Source: a virus. Taken from it: a stretch of 33,839 bases of DNA. Position 1 is the first letter of the stretch; every line of letters starts with the position of its first letter. The notes under the pieces are model-generated. The model was not told the DNA's origin, did not search any database, and worked only from the letters and a program-made list of their open reading frames with translations. The stretch is taken from positions 1 to 33,839 of the IMG/VR virus record IMGVR_UViG_3300030328_000862. One strand, given 5' to 3'. This document shows, in pieces, positions 13,968 to 19,119 of this stretch. A program made the position numbers and the translations under genes.

Positions 13968-14423
13968 TTAATGAGGTAGATTTAAAGATAAAAAGTATTC
14001 AAAAGTTTTATTTAATTTTTCTTTAGAATAATTTTTATATTTACTTTCAATAGATTTGCATTTTTCTGGATTTAAACAATCTAAATAATCTTTATGTGGT
14101 ACATTTTGATTACTTCTTTCGTGCATAATAAATTCTATTTTATTTTGTTTATCACAATTTTTTATTAAGTTTTTTACAGATTGTTTAACAAACTTTTTTA
14201 CTTCATTAAAATTATTACTTTGTAATATAGGCAATCCACAACCATAATTCTTTTCTAATATTACAGTATATCTGAATCCGTCTTGTATTTCTCTTTCTTT
14301 AATATTTTTATAATCTATAAATATTTGAAAATATCTATAACTAAATGAGCAACACGCATCATTACCATAAGTTACATCTTGCCATTGATTAGGAATTTTT
14401 AAATCTTTTGTTTCTTTATACAT
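13968..14423 (-). CDS. 151-residue hypothetical early protein
   Basis: ATG 14423 is chosen over an upstream frame start because it forms a TAATG junction and has GGGAGG eight bases upstream. The product contains GNDACCSFSYRYFQIFIDYK near 20-39 and many Asn/Lys residues. I recognise no domain. Its stop is followed within 13 bases by stem-loop array A. Confidence 0.55.
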   Translation of the reverse strand: MYKETKDLKIPNQWQDVTYGNDACCSFSYRYFQIFIDYKNIKEREIQDGFRYTVILEKNYGCGLPILQSNNFNEVKKFVKQSVKNLIKNCDKQNKIEFIMHERSNQNVPHKDYLDCLNPEKCKSIESKYKNYSKEKLNKTFEYFLSLNLPH

Positions 14424-14438
14424 TATTGACCTCCCTTT
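14421..14438. repeat. 18-bp gene-junction repeat, copy 1
   Basis: CATTATTGACCTCCCTTT is identical to 14753-14770. On the minus strand it encodes Lys-Gly-Gly-Gln-stop of one gene, and its GGGAGG is the SD for the ATG fused to that stop. Confidence 0.8.
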
Positions 14439-14755
14439 TCTACATAGTCCCAAACAATGCCTAAACAACCATAAAACTTTTTATCTTTTATAATTAAGGG
14501 ATTGTTTTTAGTGTCTTCTAATTCTTCTTTAAATTCTTTATCTCCGTCAGATAAATCTTCAATACTGTTAAAATAATCTTGTTGTATTTTATAATATTCT
14601 TTAAATGAATCTTCAGTAAGATAAGCATTAACCCACCCATTCCAAAACTCATTCTTTTTATCTACTATACAATCATATATCTTTGTGTCGTCTATGGTAA
14701 CTTTAGCATATTTCCATATAGTTTTTTTATCGTCTATTATTATATCTGTTATCAT
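14423..14755 (-). CDS. 110-residue hypothetical early protein
   Basis: Starts at the TAATG junction 14755. The product begins MITDIIIDDKKTIWKYAKVT, is acidic in the middle (EDLSDGDKEFKEELED) and ends in EKGGQ. The last codons and stop are identical, as DNA, to the end of the next upstream gene and provide the SD for the following gene. Function unknown. Confidence 0.6.
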   Translation of the reverse strand: MITDIIIDDKKTIWKYAKVTIDDTKIYDCIVDKKNEFWNGWVNAYLTEDSFKEYYKIQQDYFNSIEDLSDGDKEFKEELEDTKNNPLIIKDKKFYGCLGIVWDYVEKGGQ

Positions 14756-14770
14756 TATTGACCTCCCTTT
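14753..14770. repeat. 18-bp gene-junction repeat, copy 2
   Basis: Identical to 14421-14438, at the same place relative to the stop, SD and start of the neighbouring gene pair. The two copies are 332 bases apart and enclose one complete gene. Confidence 0.8.
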
Positions 14771-15072
14771 ATTAAAGTTATTTCAAAATTGTCATTTATA
14801 AAATAATTATGTATGCCATAAAAATCTTTAAATTCCATTTCAAATTTTTCTATTTCCCATTTATTTAATAATTCCATTAAATTATTAAAACCTTCTTTTT
14901 TATATTCTCCCTTGTATCCTTCTGCGTCTACATTATCAAATAAATTTGTGTCTTTATATTCATTGTATAAAGTTTCTTTAGTATGAATTTGTACTATTTC
15001 ATCTCCGTTCCACCTACATAAATAAATATTACATTTAGTTGATGGCATTGTTATTGATTCTTTTAATGTCAT
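14755..15072 (-). CDS. 105-residue hypothetical early protein
   Basis: ATG 15072 is preferred (GGAG ten bases upstream); an in-frame ATG at 15102 is possible but lies inside a tandem repeat and lacks an SD. The product contains CNIYLCRWNGDEIVQIHTK near 14-32 and ends IKGGQ. No known family. It is preceded by four 13-bp tandem repeats that probably have a regulatory role. Confidence 0.5.
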   Translation of the reverse strand: MTLKESITMPSTKCNIYLCRWNGDEIVQIHTKETLYNEYKDTNLFDNVDAEGYKGEYKKEGFNNLMELLNKWEIEKFEMEFKDFYGIHNYFINDNFEITLIKGGQ

Positions 15073-15095
15073 TTTTATGTTACTCCAGTTTTTTG

Positions 15096-15147
15096 ATGTC
15101 ATTATTTAATGTCATAATTTTATGTCATAAATTAATGTCATTTTTAT
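15096..15147. repeat. Four tandem 13-bp repeats with core ATGTCAT
   Basis: ATGTCAT occurs at 15096, 15109, 15122 and 15135, exactly 13 bases apart each time, followed by six A/T bases. A fifth core lies at 15066 at the start of the downstream gene. The period is not a codon multiple and the array lies in the leader between genes, so an iteron or operator array is a fair reading. Confidence 0.75.
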
Positions 15148-15156
15148 AAGCTAGTT

Positions 15157-15223
15157 TTACTTGATAGCTATAAAACAAGTAAGTATATGAATACTTAACA
15201 ATGCACTTTTTAACAAAGTGCAT
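15157..15223. repeat. Stem-loop array B in the 15072-15236 gap
   Basis: TAAGTAT 15180-15186 pairs with ATACTTA 15191-15197 (4-base loop), and ATGCACTTT 15201-15209 with AAAGTGCAT 15215-15223 (9 bp, 5-base loop). A further stem TTACTTG 15157-15163 with CAAGTAA 15176-15182 overlaps the first and would exclude it partly. It starts 12 bases from the stop of the 15236 gene. Confidence 0.75.
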
Positions 15224-15235
15224 CATAAAATATTC

Positions 15236-15442
15236 TTAATCTTGATTAACAAATTGACTTAATTCTATTGCTTTTTCTTTTATAGCTTTTTTAAATAACT
15301 TTCTAGCTTCTGTAAAACTATAATCATAATATCTAATTTTGAATAGTTCGTCAGTTATTGCTTCAATAGTTCCGTGCATAGTGAAAGAACCATCATAATG
15401 TTTTTCTACTCCACCATGTAAATAGTAATTTAATATTTTCAT
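15236..15442 (-). CDS. 68-residue hypothetical early protein
   Basis: ATG 15442 follows GGAG with the leader AAATGGAGCAATAACA, nearly the same as that of the 15824 gene. The product begins MKILNYYLHGGVEKHYDGSF, has a beta-like first half and a helical Lys-rich second half (FTEARKLFKKAIKEKAIEL). I recall short phage proteins of similar look but cannot name a family. Confidence 0.6.
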   Translation of the reverse strand: MKILNYYLHGGVEKHYDGSFTMHGTIEAITDELFKIRYYDYSFTEARKLFKKAIKEKAIELSQFVNQD

Positions 15443-15463
15443 TGTTATTGCTCCATTTAATTT

Positions 15464-15530
15464 GCTAGTAATCGACTAGCCGATAAGAATTAAAATAATT
15501 CTTAATAATGGGATTACTAAATAATCCCAT
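15464..15530. repeat. Stem-loop array C in the 15442-15540 gap
   Basis: TAAGAATT 15484-15491 pairs with AATTCTTA 15497-15504, and ATGGGATT 15508-15515 with AATCCCAT 15523-15530 (extendable by one A-T pair). A third stem GCTAGT 15464-15469 with ACTAGC 15475-15480 lies on the leftward side. The stem order and the ATG at the start of the second stem match arrays A and B. Confidence 0.75.
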
Positions 15531-15539
15531 AGTTAAAAA

Positions 15540-15824
15540 TTAATTTAAGTTAGTTAAAATATAGATTCCGTCTTTTATTTTCTTTTCAATTTCTTTTGTA
15601 GTTTCTTCTAAAAAGATATTCCTATATTTTGATGTAGTAGTTGAATAATTATAGTATTTACTATCAAGATAAATTTTACTTTCTTTATCACTATCAATAA
15701 AATTTTCTATTTTTACTATTATTGAATCATAACTCTGAAAAAATTTATTATTGTTATCATCATAAACAACAAATTGATTTTTAACCTTGTTACCATTTCT
15801 ATTATATAAATTTGATACTTTCAT
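15540..15824 (-). CDS. 94-residue conserved phage protein of unknown function
   Basis: ATG 15824 follows TGGAG. The product has the phrase FFQSYDSIIVKI at 28-39 and later YYNYSTTTSKYRNIFLEE at 57-74. Both phrases recur in small proteins of phages and Gram-positive mobile elements (FQSY..xIA... and Y..TTSK...FL), a family without known function as far as I recall. As the first gene of the leftward block it is probably expressed earliest, from the promoter at 15855-15882. Confidence 0.65.
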   Translation of the reverse strand: MKVSNLYNRNGNKVKNQFVVYDDNNNKFFQSYDSIIVKIENFIDSDKESKIYLDSKYYNYSTTTSKYRNIFLEETTKEIEKKIKDGIYILTNLN

Positions 15825-15854
15825 AATTGCTCCATTTAAATTAATAATACATTT

Positions 15855-15882
15855 AGTATATATATATTTTACTATATGTAAA
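15855..15882 (-). promoter_or_regulatory. Candidate promoter of the leftward early block
   Basis: On the minus strand TTTACA (15877-15882) and TATACT (15855-15860) are 16 bases apart, each five of six to consensus. An inverted repeat, ACATTTAGTA 15849-15858 with TACTATATGT 15870-15879 (nine of ten pairs), covers both boxes and could be an operator. The first gene starts 31 bases from the -10 box. Confidence 0.5.
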
Positions 15883-16037
15883 CATAATAATATAAAATAA
15901 ATGCTAATAATTATTAATAGTAAAATAGGGATTTAATAGACTAAATCAGCGACACTATAAAACAATACCTATAATAACTATATAACAAAGCATATAAGAA
16001 AAACTTAATACACTGTAACCAATTAATTAAATAATAT

Positions 16038-16052
16038 GTAATCTAATATTAT
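16038..16052. repeat. 15-bp direct repeat, copy 1
   Basis: GTAATCTAATATTAT recurs identically at 16066-16080, 28 bases on (start to start). Candidate iteron in the AT-rich region. Confidence 0.7.
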
Positions 16053-16065
16053 TAATAAAATGCTA

Positions 16066-16080
16066 GTAATCTAATATTAT
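16066..16080. repeat. 15-bp direct repeat, copy 2
   Basis: Identical to 16038-16052. Confidence 0.7.
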
Positions 16081-16181
16081 ACTTATACTACAGTATATAC
16101 TAATTATATACTCAATACATACTATATATTAACTATAAACTATTAACTATATTATATATATAAGGTTGCTATTGTTTTAAT

Positions 16182-16221
16182 AGGGTTTATGGCATTTTAA
16201 TAAATAAAGACGTTAAACCCT
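16182..16221. repeat. Inverted repeat AGGGTTTA / TAAACCCT
   Basis: AGGGTTTA 16182-16189 is the perfect reverse complement of TAAACCCT 16214-16221, with a 24-base AT-rich loop. It stands out in the AT-rich region by its GGG/CCC. It could be an origin stem or a leader hairpin. Confidence 0.5.
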
Positions 16222-16257
16222 CTATAAAAAAGAATAGGAGCAAGAAGCTGCAACTTT

Positions 16258-16272
16258 GTTCTCTTTATGTTC
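16258..16272 (+). promoter_or_regulatory. LexA-type box 1 (GTTC-N7-GTTC)
   Basis: GTTC TCTTTAT GTTC. This is the direct-repeat operator known for LexA of alphaproteobacteria. It lies 130 bases (start to start) upstream of the cluster of three further boxes. Confidence 0.6.
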
Positions 16273-16387
16273 TTACCAATACTTTAATAACGATATAATA
16301 AGCATAGAGTAACATTAAATATATATGATACAATCATAACCATTAAGTATTCTATAGCATTGTATAGCGATTATATAGGATATATTT

Positions 16388-16402
16388 GTTCTCTATCTGT
16401 TC
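16388..16402 (+). promoter_or_regulatory. LexA-type box 2 (GTTC-N7-GTTC)
   Basis: GTTC TCTATCT GTTC, just upstream of the candidate -35 element at 16406. Confidence 0.7.
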
Positions 16403-16405
16403 TAG

Positions 16406-16434
16406 TTACTGGTGTTCTCTATTTGTTCTATAAT
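16406..16434 (+). promoter_or_regulatory. Candidate operator-controlled rightward promoter
   Basis: A perfect TATAAT (16429-16434) lies 17 bases from a weak -35 (TTACTG, 16406-16411). Boxes 2, 3 and 4 cover the positions upstream, within the spacer and at the start site, so a bound repressor would block polymerase. The transcript would have a leader of about 220 bases before the small terminase gene. Confidence 0.5.
16414..16428 (+). promoter_or_regulatory. LexA-type box 3 (GTTC-N7-GTTC)
   Basis: GTTC TCTATTT GTTC, inside the spacer of the candidate promoter and directly adjoining its -10 box. Confidence 0.7.
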
Positions 16435-16440
16435 ATATTT

Positions 16441-16455
16441 GTTCTTGCTTTGTTC
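16441..16455 (+). promoter_or_regulatory. LexA-type box 4 (GTTC-N7-GTTC)
   Basis: GTTC TTGCTTT GTTC, at the expected transcription start of the candidate promoter. Boxes 2-4 are 26 and 27 bases apart. Confidence 0.7.
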
Positions 16456-16510
16456 CAGGATAGAAGGTTCATTACAAAAATTTATTTTTGAAATTTATTT
16501 TACAAATCGG

Positions 16511-16624
16511 ATGTGGGGTGGTACTGGTGCTAATCTAAAGGCATACATCAAACACATCCCAACTACCCATAATCGGTTCTACATAATAGTAAAAAACAAA
16601 AAAGGTTTTGACATAAGGGTTTAA
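16511..16624 (+). CDS. Doubtful 37-codon frame in the terminase leader
   Basis: Begins MWGGTGANLKAYIKHIPTTH and ends FDIRV. No SD precedes the ATG and the first 70 bases are unusually G+C-rich for this genome, which may instead reflect a structured RNA or packaging site. A stem GGATGTG 16509-16515 with CACATCC 16553-16559 can form. Listed because it is the only open frame in the stretch. Confidence 0.2.
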   Translation: MWGGTGANLKAYIKHIPTTHNRFYIIVKNKKGFDIRV

Positions 16625-16636
16625 ATTAATTATATG
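16608..16636 (+). promoter_or_regulatory. Candidate promoter of the rightward structural block
   Basis: TTGACA (16608-16613) is perfect; TATATG (16631-16636) follows after 17 bases with four of six matches. The start of the small terminase gene lies 26 bases further on, giving a short leader. It is downstream of the LexA-type boxes, so it may give operator-independent expression. Confidence 0.5.
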
Positions 16637-16661
16637 TGGGTATAACTGTATTGGAGTATTA

Positions 16662-17036
16662 ATGAAAGGCAGACCAAAGTTTGAACCCACAGAGGAGAAT
16701 AAGAAGCAGGTGGAATTAGCTGTTGGGTTTGGATTGAATCAGGACCAGATTGCAAAGTTAATGAATTGTGATGTTACTACCCTCAGGAAATATTTTAGGC
16801 ATGAGTTAGATGCTGGTAAGGAGAAGATGGTAATGTCTATTGGTAGCCAGTTGTATAAGAAGGCTATGAAGGGGGATACTATCTCGGCAATATTTTTAGC
16901 AAAGACGAAAGCTGGTTTTAGAGAAACTGTCGAGCATGAAGGACTACCGAATAATATTACAGTAAGTTTTAATTTAGATGATAAAAAAGAAATTGATGCA
17001 GAAGTTGTGCAGCACAAATTAACGCAGGGAGAATAA
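16662..17036 (+). CDS. terS: Terminase small subunit
   Basis: 124 residues. The N-terminal KGRPKFEPTEENKKQVELAV leads into a helix-turn-helix (LNQDQIAKLMNCDVTTLRKY, about 26-45) of the type that binds phage DNA in small terminase subunits. The middle helices (MSIGSQLYKKAMKGDTISAI) fit the oligomerisation part and the C-terminus is acidic. It should recognise phage DNA and load it on the large subunit encoded 355 bases downstream. GGAG lies six bases before the ATG. Confidence 0.8.
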   Translation: MKGRPKFEPTEENKKQVELAVGFGLNQDQIAKLMNCDVTTLRKYFRHELDAGKEKMVMSIGSQLYKKAMKGDTISAIFLAKTKAGFRETVEHEGLPNNITVSFNLDDKKEIDAEVVQHKLTQGE

Positions 17037-17037
17037 T

Positions 17038-17175
17038 ATGCCATACGGAAAAGGGACATACGGAAGTAGGGTGGGCAGACCTAAAAAAAATAATTACCAA
17101 ATTAAAAGAAATAAAAAAAAAGTACGAATAGTAATGGGTAATAAAAATAAAAAAACTAAAAAAGGAACTGCATAA
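17038..17175 (+). CDS. 45-residue basic protein, MPYGKGTYG family
   Basis: ATG 17038 is one base after the small terminase stop; TAA at 17173-17175. The product begins MPYGKGTYGSRVGRPKK and is Lys/Arg/Asn-rich throughout. I recall the MPYGKGTYG start in small proteins of many marine podoviruses. The GRPKK stretch resembles an AT-hook. Function unknown; DNA contact is plausible. Confidence 0.6.
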   Translation: MPYGKGTYGSRVGRPKKNNYQIKRNKKKVRIVMGNKNKKTKKGTA

Positions 17176-17345
17176 TGAAAGGGGTAAAACATTACAAAAG
17201 AGATGGTTCTTTATTTAAAGGCAACACTCATAAAATGCCAAATGGAGATTTACACTCTGGTAAAACTCATGGCAAGACAAGTGTTAAATTATTTCATTTT
17301 AGTGAACTTTCTAAAACTGCAAAAAATAAAGCTAAAAAAGTATGA
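17175..17345 (+). CDS. 56-residue conserved small phage protein
   Basis: Starts at a TAATG junction. The product begins MKGVKHYKRDGSLFKGNTHK, followed by MPNGDLHSGKTHGKTSVKLF and a Lys-rich end. The HKMPNG...SGKTH...LFHFSELS pattern is one I recall from other marine phages beside terminase genes. Function unknown. It ends 45 bases before the large terminase. Confidence 0.6.
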   Translation: MKGVKHYKRDGSLFKGNTHKMPNGDLHSGKTHGKTSVKLFHFSELSKTAKNKAKKV

Positions 17346-17390
17346 GTATAGCTCGATACTGGTCGTGTAAGAAATGGTAATCTGTTCCCT

Positions 17391-18725
17391 ATGCATATAA
17401 CCATTCCTTACACACCCAGACCACAACAAGCAGACTTACATAAAAATAATAAACGATTTAAAATTTGTGTATCACACAGAAGATGGGGTAAATCTGTGTA
17501 TGCAATTACAGAAATATTACGACACGCATTAGAAATAAAAACAGAAAGAAATGATGGTAGGTTTGCATACATAGCTCCATACTATCGACAAGCAAAAGCT
17601 GTGGCTTGGGATTATTTATTATATTATACAAAAGATATTCCTGGCACAAAAGTAAATCAATCTGAACTACGAGTAGATTTAATTAATGGTAGTCGTATAC
17701 GATTATATGGTGCAGGAGATGATGTTGATGCTCTAAGAGGAATTTTCTTAGATGGGGTAGTTTTAGATGAATATGCAGACATGTCTCCTAGAATGTGGAG
17801 TGAAGTGATACGACCTGCGTTAACAGATAGAAAAGGGTGGGCAATATTTATTGGAACACCAAAAGGTAGAAATCAATTTTGGCAATTATATGAAAATGCA
17901 AAAAGTGATAATGAATGGTATCGAGTTATATATCGTGCAAGTGAAACTGGTGTAGTAGACCCAGTAGAATTAGAAGCAGCAAAAAAACAAATGGGTGAAG
18001 ATGAATATATGCAAGAATTTGAGTGTTCATGGGCAGCTGCTATTAAAGGCTCATACTATGGTAATTTAATAATAGAAGCAGAACAAGAAGGACGAATTAC
18101 AAAAGTAGAAAGAGACCCTGCATTACCTGTTCATGTAGCTTGGGATTTAGGAATATCTGATAGTTGTGCTTTATGGTTTTTCCAAGTTACAATGGGTGAA
18201 ATAAGAATATTTGATTATTATGAAAGTGCAGGAGTGGGATTAGACCACTATGTAAAAGTAATGGATGAAATGCAAATAGAATACTGGGGTGATGATTATT
18301 TACCTCATGATGCTAAAGTAAGAGAGTTAGGAACAGGCAGAACCAGAGCAGAAACTTTAATCAATATGGGTAGACGACCACGCATAGTTCCAAACCATAA
18401 AGTTGATGATGGAATTAATGCTGTACGATTATTGTTGCAAAATTGTTATTTTGATGTTAAGAGATGTGAAAACGGATTAAATGCTTTGAGAAATTACCAA
18501 AGAGAATGGGATGATGTGAAAAGAGTATTCAAAAGAAACCCTTTACACAACTGGGCTTCACATGGTAGTGATAGTTTTAGGTACTTAGCTATGTCGTATA
18601 AAAATATAAAACCAAAAGAAAAAGAACCAGATATTATGAAAGAATTACTGCGTACTCCAACACTAGATGAAATGATGGATATACACGACAGAGAACAACT
18701 TAGAAAACCAGAAAAAAGGATATAA
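17391..18725 (+). CDS. terL: Terminase large subunit
   Basis: 444 residues, typical length. The Walker A-like SHRRWGKS is at 28-35, Walker B VVLDEY at 123-128, the coupling motif GTPKGRN at 155-161, and the nuclease Asp residues in WDLGISDS at 251-258. It is the packaging motor and cuts concatemeric DNA. Immediately upstream the SD is poor, but no better start exists. A GGAG-type site is lacking, so translation may rely on coupling to the preceding gene. The portal gene follows after one small gene. Confidence 0.93.
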   Translation: MHITIPYTPRPQQADLHKNNKRFKICVSHRRWGKSVYAITEILRHALEIKTERNDGRFAYIAPYYRQAKAVAWDYLLYYTKDIPGTKVNQSELRVDLINGSRIRLYGAGDDVDALRGIFLDGVVLDEYADMSPRMWSEVIRPALTDRKGWAIFIGTPKGRNQFWQLYENAKSDNEWYRVIYRASETGVVDPVELEAAKKQMGEDEYMQEFECSWAAAIKGSYYGNLIIEAEQEGRITKVERDPALPVHVAWDLGISDSCALWFFQVTMGEIRIFDYYESAGVGLDHYVKVMDEMQIEYWGDDYLPHDAKVRELGTGRTRAETLINMGRRPRIVPNHKVDDGINAVRLLLQNCYFDVKRCENGLNALRNYQREWDDVKRVFKRNPLHNWASHGSDSFRYLAMSYKNIKPKEKEPDIMKELLRTPTLDEMMDIHDREQLRKPEKRI

Positions 18726-18726
18726 T

Positions 18727-19119
18727 ATGCAAATAGACCCTAGAATGTATGACAGACCCATGACAGAAGAAGAAAAAAGATTAATGATGATTCAAGGTTT
18801 AAGGCAAAATCAAAACGCACCACAAGTAACAAATGCAGCAACAAGTATAGGTCCAGAAGATGCTAGGTCTTATTTTGTGCGTTCAAGTGAATCTGGAGAA
18901 ATGCCAGAAAGTTATAATATAGATAGTAGTAATTATTCCACTATGATACAACAAATTAGAGATAAAGAAGCAGCTGATATGGGTTTAAGTTATATGGAAT
19001 TAGATAAAATTTATGAAGAATATGGTTATGATACTTTAGAAGCTAAAGAAGCCATAAAAAGATTACAAGTAATTAAAGGTTTAAAAATGGATGACACTAT
19101 GTCTATTATGGGTAGATAA
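18727..19119 (+). CDS. Hypothetical protein between terminase and portal
   Basis: 130 residues, acidic and Met-rich, mostly helical or disordered (MTEEEKRLMMIQGLRQNQ near 12-29; later YMELDKIYEEYGYDTLEAKE). No catalytic motif. Its position suggests a head-assembly accessory. The stop overlaps the portal start (TAATG at 19117-19121). Confidence 0.6.
   Translation: MQIDPRMYDRPMTEEEKRLMMIQGLRQNQNAPQVTNAATSIGPEDARSYFVRSSESGEMPESYNIDSSNYSTMIQQIRDKEAADMGLSYMELDKIYEEYGYDTLEAKEAIKRLQVIKGLKMDDTMSIMGR

Larger units (their letters stand above)
15883..16257. other. AT-rich non-coding part of the divergent region, probable replication origin
   Basis: No credible gene is present on either strand. The sequence is extremely AT-rich with runs of TATA and ACTAT words (about 16080-16165), as expected of an easily melted element. 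It holds two 15-bp direct repeats and an 8-bp inverted repeat listed separately. Its place between divergent early and late blocks and beside operators suits an origin, but no initiator sites are known to me here. Confidence 0.4.

Noticed and set aside
15125-15223. 32-codon minus-strand frame starting in array B
   Set aside because: No ribosome site; its first codons are one arm of a perfect 9-bp stem, and the frame runs into the tandem repeats.
16412-16510. GTG-started N-terminal extension of the frame ending at 16624
   Set aside because: It runs through the LexA-type boxes 3 and 4 and the -10 box, with no SD and a Phe/Ile/Leu-rich product. A regulatory reading explains the bases better.
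15883-16661. tRNA gene or attachment site in the divergent region
   Set aside because: No cloverleaf, T-loop word or CCA end could be found, and no integrase gene is present, so neither a tRNA nor an attP is supported.
17342-17379. Twelve-codon frame (MSIARYWSCKKW) before the large terminase
   Set aside because: Too short to judge, no SD of its own and no sign of conservation visible from one sequence.
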